From: Polaromonas hydrogenivorans
GTDB lineage: Bacteria > Pseudomonadota > Gammaproteobacteria > Burkholderiales > Burkholderiaceae_C
NCBI RefSeq assembly: GCF_040105105.1
Contig: NZ_CP157678.1
Location: 62,001-126,000, forward strand
Length of the DNA stretch: 64,000 nt
Reading direction: 5' to 3'
Shown piece after piece: positions 17,671-25,875 of the stretch; the stretch's first letter is position 1, and every line of letters starts with the position of its first letter. The notes under the pieces are model-generated. The model did no database searches and had not been told where the DNA came from. It saw nothing but the letters and a program-made list of their open reading frames with translations. The position numbers and the translations under genes were made by a program.

Positions 17671-18684
17671 ATGAGTGACGTGCCTGTTTCGGACCCGGAC
17701 GTGTTCTTTGCGTCCTGGCGGTCTGCCCGGTTGGCCCGCACCGACCTCAAACCCATGGGCGCGGCCGGTTTGACGCAAGCTTCGCTGGTCTGGCGCCACT
17801 GGCTGGCGTTTTGCACGGTGCACAGTTTGGCCTGGGACGCCGCGCGCAGCGCGGACATTGACAGGTTTTGCCAGGCCATCGGCCCGCGCTCGAGCCTCAA
17901 GAAAACCTCGCCCGTCACGCGGCGCCGCTACTGGCGCGTGCTGCGTGACCTGTACGACCATGCGCTGGCCAGCCGCCTCGTAGAGGCCAATCCGGCCGAG
18001 GGCGCCCAACCGCCGGCCACCGAGCGCGTGCCTTCGCTGGCGCTGTCCGGCCCCATGTGGGCCGCGCTGCACGAAGGCCTCTATGACAACTTTCCCGGCA
18101 GCGACGACTTCAAGGCCCGGCGCAACCGATTGGTGCTGCTGCTCATGATGCGCGCGGCCCTCACCGTGCGCGAGATCATCGGCTTGACGCTGGACTGCGC
18201 CAAGCCCTGCGCGGACTCGCCTGGGAGTCCTGCCGGGTCTGCCCCCCTGTACGCCCTGTGTGTGCGCAAGGCGGGCGGCGGGCACGAACGCGCCTTGCTG
18301 CTCGACCTGCAGACCAGCCGTGCGCTGCACGACTGGCTCGAGGTGCGCCCGGCGGGCCTTCCTGCCCTGCATCCGGGCAGCCGCCTGATTGTGGGCGACC
18401 GCATTGGCCGCGCCATTGCGCCCAACGGTCTGTACAACATCTGCCAGGCGCATCTGGCGCGCTGCTTGGTGGAAAAAGGCTTGCTGGCCGACCCAATGCC
18501 CCACAGCGTTCTCGATCCGGGCGCTCTCGCCCACATGGGGCCCAACACGCTGCGCAACACCTGCATCGCGATGTGGTTCAACGCCGGCGTGCCGCTGGCC
18601 GAGATCCAGCGCCGCTGCGGCTTCAAGGACGCCAGCGTCATGAGCCGCCTGGGCGCACACCTCGTGCAGCCCTTTCCGCTCTGA
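17671..18684 (+). CDS. tyrosine-recombinase-like protein with degenerate active site
   Basis: 337 residues with the fold of a phage-type integrase: N-terminal SAM-like DNA-binding domain (about 15-115) and C-terminal catalytic domain (about 130-335). Aligned by eye, the active site is mostly lost. The first Arg position reads ALTVREI instead of GLRVSEL, H-x-x-R reads NTLRN, LGH reads CGF, and the nucleophile Tyr position reads SRLGAH with no Tyr. Only one catalytic Arg remains. It is followed 9 bp later by an unknown gene, likely one operon. It may be a structural or DNA-binding relative rather than an active recombinase. Confidence 0.65.
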   Translation: MSDVPVSDPDVFFASWRSARLARTDLKPMGAAGLTQASLVWRHWLAFCTVHSLAWDAARSADIDRFCQAIGPRSSLKKTSPVTRRRYWRVLRDLYDHALASRLVEANPAEGAQPPATERVPSLALSGPMWAALHEGLYDNFPGSDDFKARRNRLVLLLMMRAALTVREIIGLTLDCAKPCADSPGSPAGSAPLYALCVRKAGGGHERALLLDLQTSRALHDWLEVRPAGLPALHPGSRLIVGDRIGRAIAPNGLYNICQAHLARCLVEKGLLADPMPHSVLDPGALAHMGPNTLRNTCIAMWFNAGVPLAEIQRRCGFKDASVMSRLGAHLVQPFPL

Positions 18685-18693
18685 GGCGCCGTA

Positions 18694-19860
18694 ATGCATC
18701 CACTGGGAAACCCAAAGAGCGATGGCTCAGGCCTGGAGCGGCTGTGGCGGCAGGTGTGCGCCTCACGCGGCACGCCCGCGCCCGATCCGGCGCGGCTCGC
18801 CGGCTTCATGGAGCGGCTGGGGACGCACGAGCGGCACAGGCTTGAAAGCGTCCTGCTTCTAGCCGCGCGTGGACGGGAACAGCCGGGCGACCTTAGTCTG
18901 CTCAGCTGGGCCGCAGCCTGCACGCGCCCTGCCCTGCTGGGCCAGCTCCAAGGTCACGGCCTGGCCTTCACCAGTGCCGGCCTGTTCGCCTGCGGCCTGA
19001 AGCTGCGGGAAGAAGGCTGGGACATGCAGCCACGCCTCGCGCAGCTGGTAGACAACCCTGCGGACGTGGACACGCTGCGCGCCTTGCTGCCCGCCGTGTT
19101 GCCCATAGGACCCAGTCAAGCTGAAGAGGACCCGCCGAAAGAGGCCGGACCAGACAGCCATGAAGACATGGCCGTGGACAAGCCATTTTTCCCCTGGCCC
19201 GATGACGATGACAGCTCGCCCGATGGCCATGCGCCCGGCTGGGAGGGGAAACCCATGGACGACATGCCGGCCGCGTCCGCCTCAAGCCCGTCGGGGGCCC
19301 TGCCCGTGCTGCCGACCCGCTTCGAGCGCCAGCGGCCTGAGCCTTTTACCAACTCCTCCGGCGCGGCCAGCGCCGGGCACTCCCCGGAAGAACCCCGGCT
19401 GCGCCTGCGCCTGTTCGGCAAGTCGGCCGCGCACACGCTGGAGGTCACCCCACACCGCCGGGGCCGCGATTTTATGGGCGTGCACGTGGTCAGCATCGAC
19501 TCGGCCCATGCCCTTGGCGCCGGCGCGGGCTACGCCTGGGAGCGCAAGCTGGTGATCCAGCTCACGCCCGAGGAAATGCCCGCCGTCATCGCCACCTTGA
19601 TGGGCCTCACGCCCTCGGTGCGCTTTGGCCACCACGGCGCGGGGCGCGACAAGTTTCTCGAGGTGCGCCGCCAGGCGGACGGCCTGGTGATCGTCACGGG
19701 TGAGCATGCGGCCGTCTACCCGGTGCCCGTGCCCGCCGCTACCCTCTACTACGTGCTGGACCTATTTTGCCGGGCCATGGCGATGAGCATGGGCGTGGAC
19801 AAGCCCGGGCGCAGCGTCCCGGACATCATCATGCTCGTCAAAAGCGCGCACGGGTTTTGA
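18694..19860 (+). CDS. hypothetical protein, partner of recombinase-like gene
   Basis: 388 residues, not recognised. Three regions are visible: an N-terminal helical part (1-140) with ERLGTHERHRLESVLLLAAR; a low-complexity acidic and proline/serine-rich linker (about 145-220); and a compact C-terminal alpha/beta part (about 230-388) with LEVTPHRRGRDFMGVHVV and ERKLVIQLTPEEMPAVIATL. It starts 9 bp after the recombinase-like gene and in the same direction, so the two are probably co-expressed. No signal peptide or membrane segment. Confidence 0.6.
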   Translation: MHPLGNPKSDGSGLERLWRQVCASRGTPAPDPARLAGFMERLGTHERHRLESVLLLAARGREQPGDLSLLSWAAACTRPALLGQLQGHGLAFTSAGLFACGLKLREEGWDMQPRLAQLVDNPADVDTLRALLPAVLPIGPSQAEEDPPKEAGPDSHEDMAVDKPFFPWPDDDDSSPDGHAPGWEGKPMDDMPAASASSPSGALPVLPTRFERQRPEPFTNSSGAASAGHSPEEPRLRLRLFGKSAAHTLEVTPHRRGRDFMGVHVVSIDSAHALGAGAGYAWERKLVIQLTPEEMPAVIATLMGLTPSVRFGHHGAGRDKFLEVRRQADGLVIVTGEHAAVYPVPVPAATLYYVLDLFCRAMAMSMGVDKPGRSVPDIIMLVKSAHGF

Positions 19861-19956
19861 CTGCATTGAGGGCCATGCATGTCTTAAACGACATGTTTTC
19901 AAACGCCATTTCTTGACTTCAAAAGCCAATTGACACACTACCCAATGGGAAGTAAT

Positions 19957-20991
19957 ATGGGCGACCTTATGCCAAGCCGAAACAGACCTCTCGCACCCTC
20001 AAAAGTAGATTCAGTATTTGGTGACATTGTTCAGCTTATCGAAGCTGCCCGCCAACGCGCCTACCAGGCCGTCAACACCGAACTCATTGACCTGTATTGG
20101 AAGGTTGGGAGCATCATCAGCCGGAAGATTGCTGCCGCTGAGTGGGGTGATGGCGTGGTCGATCAATTGGCTGACCATCTTGCAGTGACTCAGCCGGGTC
20201 TTCAAGGCTTTACACGTCGCAATTTGTTTCGAATGCGTCAGTTTTATGATGCCTACAAGGATGATGAAAAAGTGTCACCACTGGTGACACAATTGCCTTG
20301 GACGCACAATCTGATCATCCTCGGGCAAAGCAAGCGGCCAGAAGAGCGAGAGTTCTACCTGCGCATGGCGATTCGGGAAAAATGGAGCAAGCGCGAGCTT
20401 GAGCGCCAGTTCAACGCTTCCTTGTTTGCGCGCATTGTTCTGAATAAATCAAAAGTTTCGCCGCTGGTGACACTCACCCACCCGGATGCTGGAGCCGTTT
20501 TCAAAGACAGCTACGTGGTGGAGTTTCTGAGCTTGCAAGAAGGTCACAGTGAATCCGATCTGCACAAAGGCTTGTTGTCCCGTCTCAAGACATTTTTACT
20601 GGAATTGGGGCGAGACTTTTGCTTCGTTGGATCTGAGTTTCCTGTGCAAGTGGGTGATCGCGATTTTGCACTTGATCTTGTGTTTTTCCACCGAGGGTTA
20701 AATTGTTTGGTTGCCATCGAGCTGAAGGTGGTTCGATTTGAACCCGAACACCTGGGCAAACTCAATTTCTACCTTGAGGCTCTGGACCGCGATCACCGCA
20801 AGGCGCATGAAAACCCGGCCATTGGTGTCTTGCTGTGCGCAAGTAAAAACGATGAGGTTGTTGAGTACGCTTTAAGCCGATCACTCTCGCCGGCCTTGGT
20901 TGCGCAGTACCAAACCCAGCTACCAGACAAGAAACTGTTGCAGGCCAAACTGCATGAGTTCTATGCGCTCAACATGGATAAAGGCCATTGA
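19957..20991 (+). CDS. YhcG-family PD-(D/E)XK nuclease (DUF1016)
   Basis: 344-residue protein. The N-terminal DUF1016 domain has YWKVGSIISRKI, FTRRNLFRMRQFY and LPWTHNLIIL. The C-terminal PD-(D/E)XK nuclease domain carries DFALDLVFFHRGLNCLVAIELK, where D, and E-x-K of the active site are present. YhcG-type proteins occur in defence and mobile loci. The ATG at 19957 is chosen because GGAAG lies 5 bases before it; in-frame alternatives are 19945 (ATG) and 19930 (TTG). It is coupled to a small helix-turn-helix gene by a TGATG overlap. Confidence 0.85.
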   Translation: MGDLMPSRNRPLAPSKVDSVFGDIVQLIEAARQRAYQAVNTELIDLYWKVGSIISRKIAAAEWGDGVVDQLADHLAVTQPGLQGFTRRNLFRMRQFYDAYKDDEKVSPLVTQLPWTHNLIILGQSKRPEEREFYLRMAIREKWSKRELERQFNASLFARIVLNKSKVSPLVTLTHPDAGAVFKDSYVVEFLSLQEGHSESDLHKGLLSRLKTFLLELGRDFCFVGSEFPVQVGDRDFALDLVFFHRGLNCLVAIELKVVRFEPEHLGKLNFYLEALDRDHRKAHENPAIGVLLCASKNDEVVEYALSRSLSPALVAQYQTQLPDKKLLQAKLHEFYALNMDKGH

Positions 20992-21242
20992 TGGCGACCC
21001 AACAGGAATACCTGCGCCAAGTAGCGACTGCCCTTGGCCTGTCCCAAAAGGCTCTGGCCGCGCGTATGGGTGCGCCCTGGACAACGTTCGAGAAATGGCT
21101 TTTACCGCCTACATCAACCAACTCAAGGGAGATGCCTCAGATCGCATGGAACCTGGCGCGGGAAATCCTCGAGCATGAAGAACTGAAAGCCAAGCTGAGG
21201 GTCGGCCGGGATTCCGACGGAATCCGGCATTTTTTGACGTAA
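20991..21242 (+). CDS. small helix-turn-helix protein, 3' end altered by inserted element
   Basis: 83 residues. LRQVATALGLSQKALAARMGAPWTTFEKWL is split over a helix-turn-helix (about residues 7-36), and NLAREILEHEELKAKL follows. From residue 69 on, the sequence RVGRDSDGIRHF is translated from an inverted repeat (21196-21234), so the native C-terminus has probably been replaced. Overlaps the YhcG stop; likely a regulator or accessory of that nuclease. Confidence 0.6.
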   Translation: MATQQEYLRQVATALGLSQKALAARMGAPWTTFEKWLLPPTSTNSREMPQIAWNLAREILEHEELKAKLRVGRDSDGIRHFLT

Positions 21243-21245
21243 CCA

Positions 21246-21500
21246 GGCCTGCAGTTCGATCTGGGCACGCCGCAAGGCAAGCTCATCGCGTCGCTCATGT
21301 CCGTTCTGGCCGAATTCGAGCGGGATCTGCTGCGCGAGCGCGTGCGCTCGGGCATTGCCACCAGTTCAAGCGCGCGGCGTGCGCTTGAACTGGTGGCTGC
21401 TGGGCAGTCGTACCGGGAGATCGGACTGCGGCTGGGCATCAGCAAGAACACGGTGCTGGCCATCGTCAAGCGCCATCGTGCAGAGCAGGCTGGGCCATAG
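21246..21500 (+). pseudogene. serine recombinase (resolvase/invertase) C-terminal fragment
   Basis: Codons read GTPQGKLIASLMSVLAEFE and RDLLRERVRSGIA, the conserved long helix of small serine recombinases, then a helix-turn-helix QSYREIGLRLGISKNTVLAI, ending at 21500. The catalytic serine domain is missing, and the segment between the helix and the HTH is shortened. It lies wholly inside the 39-bp inverted repeats. Confidence 0.7.
21357..21397. repeat. 17-bp perfect hairpin in the recombinase remnant
   Basis: GCCACCAGTTCAAGCGC at 21357-21373 and its exact complement at 21381-21397, separated by 7 bases. It lies where family members have extra codons, so the palindrome may have promoted a deletion, or may have been acquired. 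No T-tract follows, so it is not a typical terminator. Confidence 0.6.
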
Positions 21501-21626
21501 CGCTCAGCGATCCGGCCGAGTCAAGAATGCGGCTTGCAGTCGCGCCACGCAGGCACTTTTACCAATCAGAACAACAGCTTGGATTGAAAAACGCCGGATT
21601 CCGTCGGAATCCCGGCCGACCCTCAT

Positions 21627-21821
21627 GTAGTTCCGGATCACCTGCGCATCCCGCCCCACCGTGGAGACAAAGTACCCTCGCGCCCAGAAGCTCTGCTCGG
21701 TAAAGTTCCTCTTGCTCTCCCCATACACCCGCGCCAGATGCATCGCGCTTTTCCCCTTGATATAGCCCACGACTTGCGACACGGCATATTTCGGCGGTAT
21801 CGCAATGATCATGTGCACATG
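21627..21821 (-). pseudogene. IS200/IS605-type TnpA transposase, 3' part
   Basis: Leftward codons HMIIAIPPKYAVSQVVGYIK, then GKSAMHLARVYGESKRNF and FWARGYFVSTVGRDAQVIRNY match the HUH single-strand transposase of the IS200/IS605 group, including the H-V-H catalytic motif region at its right edge. The gene is cut on the right by the IS21 element (21822) and on the left by the miniature element at 21625. Its 5' continuation is at 24575-24607. Confidence 0.8.
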
Positions 21822-22043
21822 TGAGTATTCCGGACCAACGTGACCGGTGATTCCGGGATCGTGACCGACATTCCGGTGAACGTGACCGGAGGGATTCCGG
21901 CAACGTGACCGCTGATTCCGACGAACGTGACCGATGTCTTTGGTCACGACAGTCGGCACGGCGGTATACGCCGTCGGCACGGTGTTGCGCATGAACGAAA
22001 CCCGGCGTGGCGTGTAGCTTCGATGCTTTTTGCAAAGAGACAC

Positions 22044-23600
22044 ATGCCCGCCTTAAGGATCAATATGCGCAAACTCAAAGACGCCCTGCGTCTGAAATTC
22101 GAGGGTGGACAGTCCCATCAACAAATCGCCGGTGCCCTGGGGCTCTCCAAAGGTGTCGTCACCAAATACGTGGGCCTGGCCGTCGCCGCCGGGCTGGACT
22201 GGCCGGCCATTTCAGCCCTGGACGAAGCCGCGCTGGAGCGACGCCTGCTGGCGTCGTCTCGCGCCAGCCAGACCTATGCGCAAGCCGACTTCGGGCGGCT
22301 TCACCAGGAGCTTGGCCGCAAGGGTGTGACGCTCATGCTGCTGTGGGAGGAATACTGCGCCCAGGTCGGCGACGAGCACCGTGCGGACTGGCCCCTGAAG
22401 CCCTGGCGCTACTCGCAGTTTTGCGAGAACTACCGCCAGTTTGCCAAACGGCTCAAACGCTCGATGCGCCAGGTCCACCGCGCCGGTGAGAAACTCTTCA
22501 TCGACTATGCCGGCCCGACGCTGGCCCTGAGGGTGCACGGGCAGGAAATTGGCCGCGCCAACCTCTTTGTGGCGGCCATGGGCGTGTCGGGCTACTGCTT
22601 TTGCCTGGCTACGCCCGCGCAGACGGCACGCGACTGGCTGGGCGCCACCGCGCAGGCGTTGACCTTTTATGGCGGCGTGCCCCAGCTCATCATCCCCGAC
22701 AACCCGCGCGCCCTGGTGACCAAGGCCGACCGCTACGAGCCGCTGCTGACCGACAGCGTGCAGGACTTTGCCCGTCACTACGGCTGCAGTGTGCTTCCTG
22801 CGCGCGCTTATCACCCACAGGACAAACCGAAGGTCGAGCTGAGCGTTTTGCTGGTCGAGCGCTGGATCCTGGCACGCCTGCGCAAGCATCAGTTCACCAG
22901 CGTGGAGGAGGTCAACGACGCCATCACCCCCTTGCTGCACTGGCTCAACCAGCGTGCCTTTCAAAAGTTGCCCGGCAGCCGCGCCAGCGTGTTCGCGCAG
23001 ATCGACGCACCGGCCCTGATGGCCCTGCCGCTGCAGCCCTGGGAATGGGCGGTCTTCAAGACGGTGCGCGTGCACATCGACAGCCACGTCGAATTCGAGG
23101 GCCACCGCTACAGCGTGCCCAACGCCCTGGTTGGCCTGGCGCTGGAGTTGCGCGTCACCGCCCATGCGGTAGAAGTCTTGCACCGTGGCAACCGGGTGGC
23201 CAGCCACATGCGCTGCGCCCACAAAGGCAGCTTTACCACCGTGATTGAACACCTGCCCGAGCGCCACCAGCACCAGGCGCAGTGGACGCCCGAGCGGCTC
23301 ATCGCCTGGGGCGCGCGTATTGGGGTGGCCTGTGCGGCCACGGTGCAAAAGATGCTGCAGCGCCAACCCCATCCCGAGCACGCCTACCGCGCCTGTTTGG
23401 GCCTGCTGTCCCTCTCCAAACGCTACGGCGACGCCAGGCTGGAGGCGGCCTGCACCTTGGCGTTGAGCTTGGGCACCAGCAAATACACCCACATCCGCGA
23501 CATCTTGCTCAACCGGCGCGACCTGCTGCAAGCGAGCACCACGCCAGAGTGGACATCGCCCGCACACGCCCACGTGCGTGGCGCGAACTACTACCAATGA
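22044..23600 (+). CDS. istA: IS21 transposase IstA
   Basis: 518 residues. The N-terminal helix-turn-helix (QSHQQIAGALGLSKGVVTKYV, near residues 22-42) is followed by an rve-type DDE core: D in KLFIDYAGPT, D in LIIPDNPRALV, and E in PKVELSVLLVERWI. The Mu-like C-terminal beta barrel holds EGHRYSVPNALVG. The ATG at 22044 is chosen as the usual MPALRINMRKLKDALRLKF start; the frame is open further upstream through the terminal repeats. It overlaps istB by four bases (ATGA). Confidence 0.93.
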   Translation: MPALRINMRKLKDALRLKFEGGQSHQQIAGALGLSKGVVTKYVGLAVAAGLDWPAISALDEAALERRLLASSRASQTYAQADFGRLHQELGRKGVTLMLLWEEYCAQVGDEHRADWPLKPWRYSQFCENYRQFAKRLKRSMRQVHRAGEKLFIDYAGPTLALRVHGQEIGRANLFVAAMGVSGYCFCLATPAQTARDWLGATAQALTFYGGVPQLIIPDNPRALVTKADRYEPLLTDSVQDFARHYGCSVLPARAYHPQDKPKVELSVLLVERWILARLRKHQFTSVEEVNDAITPLLHWLNQRAFQKLPGSRASVFAQIDAPALMALPLQPWEWAVFKTVRVHIDSHVEFEGHRYSVPNALVGLALELRVTAHAVEVLHRGNRVASHMRCAHKGSFTTVIEHLPERHQHQAQWTPERLIAWGARIGVACAATVQKMLQRQPHPEHAYRACLGLLSLSKRYGDARLEAACTLALSLGTSKYTHIRDILLNRRDLLQASTTPEWTSPAHAHVRGANYYQ

Positions 23601-24379
23601 AACCCTTTACAGAGAATTCCAAAATGATGATGAACACCACCTTGAATCAACTGCGCAGTCTGCGCCTGGAAACCATGGCCCAGGCGCTGGAGCACCAGCT
23701 CCAGCAAAGCGGCATCGGCGCCATGAGCTTTGAAGAACGGCTGGCCTTGCTGGTCGACCGGGAGGTGCATGGCAGGCAAGACCGGCGCTGTGCGCGATTG
23801 CTCAAAACCGCCAAACTCAAATACCCGCAAGCGGTCATAGAAGATTTGGACAGCCGCAGCACCCGGGGCATTGAACGCAGCGCGGTGATGAGTCTAGTTT
23901 TGGGCGAATGGGTCAATGCCGGGCACGCCGTGCTGATCACCGGAGCCACCGGCGCGGGCAAGTCCTGGCTGGCGTGCGCGCTGGCCCAGCATGCCTGCCG
24001 GCGTGGCCACAGTGCGCTGTACCTGCGGGTTCCCCGCTTGGGCGAGGAACTGCGCATTCGCCACGCCAACGGCACCTTTACGCGCTGGCTGGACACGCTC
24101 AAAAACACGGACGTCTTGCTGCTCGACGACTGGGGCATGGCCGCCATGGACAGTCAAACCCGGGCCGATCTGCTGGAGATCATTGACGACCGGGCCAGCC
24201 AGCGCGCCACCGTCATTACCAGCCAGTTGCCCATTGAGCACTGGCACGAGTGGATAGGTGACCAAACTGTGGCCGATGCCATGCTTGATCGGCTCATGCA
24301 AAACCATCACCGCTTCACGCTCACGGGCGAATCGCTGCGTAAAAAAAACCCGCCCGCAAAAGGGATCGCCGACAAGTAG
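23597..24379 (+). CDS. istB: IS21 helper ATPase IstB
   Basis: 260-residue DnaC-like AAA+ ATPase that assembles on target DNA and stimulates IstA. Walker A is GATGAGKSW (near residue 115), Walker B is VLLLDDWG, and an arginine-rich C-terminal part follows. Start codon overlaps the istA stop, giving translational coupling. Length and motifs are normal, so it is probably functional. Confidence 0.93.
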   Translation: MKPFTENSKMMMNTTLNQLRSLRLETMAQALEHQLQQSGIGAMSFEERLALLVDREVHGRQDRRCARLLKTAKLKYPQAVIEDLDSRSTRGIERSAVMSLVLGEWVNAGHAVLITGATGAGKSWLACALAQHACRRGHSALYLRVPRLGEELRIRHANGTFTRWLDTLKNTDVLLLDDWGMAAMDSQTRADLLEIIDDRASQRATVITSQLPIEHWHEWIGDQTVADAMLDRLMQNHHRFTLTGESLRKKNPPAKGIADK

Positions 24380-24574
24380 GCCCCCACGGCCAGGGGGCCT
24401 CCGGCGGCCTGGCAGGGGCCTATTCGTTCAAAAAATTCAATTCCACAGAAGGGCAAAACAGCCGGGAAAGCGGGCCGGCATAAAATCAAAACGCGCAACA
24501 CCGACCCCCGGTCACGTTCGCCGGAATGCCGGTCACGTTGCCGGAATCAGCGGTCACGTTCACCGGAATACGCA

Positions 24575-24682
24575 CACATGATCACGCATCACATGCCCCT
24601 CTTCTATGCGGCTCTCCAATGCCTGCGTTCCATCAAGCACTTGGCGCACCTGCTCGATCGTGCGCACTTGGGCTTCGTTCAT
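24575..24682 (-). pseudogene. IS200 tnpA 5' scrap joined to another transposase start
   Basis: Leftward from 24682: MNEAQVRTIEQVRQVLDGTQ resembles the N-terminus of an unrelated integrase-core transposase family. It is joined at about 24608 to IEEGHVMRDHV, the part of an IS200-type TnpA that immediately precedes the IS21 insertion; the codons H-V at the break are duplicated by the 6-bp target repeat. Thus two broken transposases and an inserted IS21 meet here. Confidence 0.55.
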
Positions 24683-24851
24683 GTCGATCACCATCCGTTC
24701 GATGATCGACCACCTCGCACACCAGCTGCCCGTCAGCCAGAGCCGCGCCCCACCCAGCCCCCTCCAGGCTCAGACCTCGTTGGAAAAGACCCATGTTCGA
24801 CATCGACCAGATTCCGTCACATAATCACTCGCGACATGAGGAGACTCCACG

Positions 24852-25753
24852 ATGAAGACATCATCTGAATCGGACGCCCTGCGTGCCCTGTACCAGAGCT
24901 GGACCGACCGCATGACGGCGAATTCGGCGCTGACCATTGCCGACCTGCGCAGCCTGTTCGACGAGTGGCACCAGCCCACGCGGGAACCCGAGGGCGTGAC
25001 CTACAAGTCCGAGACGCTGGCCGGGGTCGACGGTATATGGGCGCTTCCCCTCGGCGCCGACACTTCGAAGGTCGTCCTCTACACGGACGGCGGTGGCTTC
25101 GCGGTCGGCTCGGCATCGAGCCACCGCAAGCTCGCCGGCCACCTTGCCAAGCACCTGGGCGTGACCGCCTTCGTGATCGACTACCGGCGCGCGCCCGAGC
25201 ATCCCTTCCCGGCCCAGATCGAGGACGCGACTGCGGTCTATCGCCAACTCCTCGCACGGGGCTTCAAGGCGCAAGACATCACCACCAGCGGCGACTCCGC
25301 CGGCGGCAATCTGGCCATCTCGACGGTGCTCCAGCTGCACGCCCAGGGCGTGGCCTTGCCGGGCGCCGTGATCGCCTTTTCGCCGTGGCTGGACATGGAG
25401 CACGTCGGCGCGACCCTGGCCAGCAACGACGCCTCCGACGCGCTGGTGAAGAAGCCCGTCCTCGAGGCCATGTCGGGCATGTTCCTGGGCGAGAAGGGCT
25501 CGCGCACTGACCCGCTGGCGAACCCGCTGAAGGCCGATTTCAAAGGCTTCCCGCGCCTCTACGTCACCGCCGGTTCGGCGGAGACGCTGCTCGACAACGC
25601 CACCGACCTGGCGCGGATCGCCAAGGCCGCCGGCGTGGACGTGATGCTCTCGGTGGTGGACGGCATGCAGCACGTGTATCCGCTCCTCGCAGGCAGGTCC
25701 CAGAGGCCGACGACGAAATGCGCCGCGTTGCGAAGTGGTTCAAGCGTCTCTGA
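24852..25753 (+). CDS. alpha/beta-hydrolase esterase (HSL family), frameshift near the C-terminus
   Basis: Carboxylesterase of the hormone-sensitive-lipase group. Oxyanion-hole motif reads YTDGGGF (normally HGGG), nucleophile GDSAGGN, and acid/base residues in the C-terminal part (GMQHVYP). In the starting frame the protein runs to 25808, but the family-like ending PEADDEMRRVAKWFKRL is in another frame with stop at 25751-25753. A one-base change near 25695 is likely. The Baeyer-Villiger monooxygenase gene follows, suggesting a ketone-to-ester-to-acid pathway in which this enzyme hydrolyses the ester or lactone. Confidence 0.8.
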
Positions 25754-25875
25754 CCCTTGCCGAATCAGATCCAAAGGACATCCGAGGGCTCACGACAGGC
25801 TCCGGTAATCGCCCGCTTCATTCAACCCAGACCAGCACGCCCGCAACGGCGAGTCACAAGACGAGGAAACAGATC

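Larger units (their letters stand above)
21196..21625. mobile_element. 430-bp miniature element with 39-bp terminal inverted repeats
   Basis: 21196-21234 and the complement of 21587-21625 match in 38 of 39 bases; the repeat itself contains a near-palindrome (GGATTCCG-A-CGGAATCC). The interval carries only a C-terminal scrap of a serine recombinase. On the left the HTH gene, and on the right the IS200 transposase remnant, both run into the same repeat and are translated through it, as expected if a mobile unit landed between them. The repeat length matches Tn3-type miniature elements, but the sequence does not look like a Tn3 end I know, and no target duplication is evident. Confidence 0.55.
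21822..24574 (+). mobile_element. IS21-family insertion sequence
   Basis: 2,753-bp element with ends TGAGTATTCCGG (21822) and the complement of CCGGAATACGCA (to 24574), 11 of 12 matching. It is flanked by a perfect 6-bp target duplication CACATG at 21816-21821 and 24575-24580. Inside each end are several further ATTCCGG / ACGTGACCG units (about 21828-21930 and 24510-24565), the multiple terminal repeats to which IstA-type transposases bind. It carries istA and istB and interrupts an IS200-type tnpA. Looks complete. Confidence 0.93.

Noticed and set aside
17362..18699. A 445-codon antisense open frame opposite the recombinase-like gene.
   Set aside because: Arginine/histidine/glycine-rich composition without domains; it is a shadow of the high-GC rightward gene, which has recombinase motifs.
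21822..21940. Regularly spaced ATTCCGG / ACGTGACCG units that look like a small repeat array.
   Set aside because: They occur at both ends of the IS21 element in opposite orientation and are its multiple terminal repeats, not a CRISPR array.
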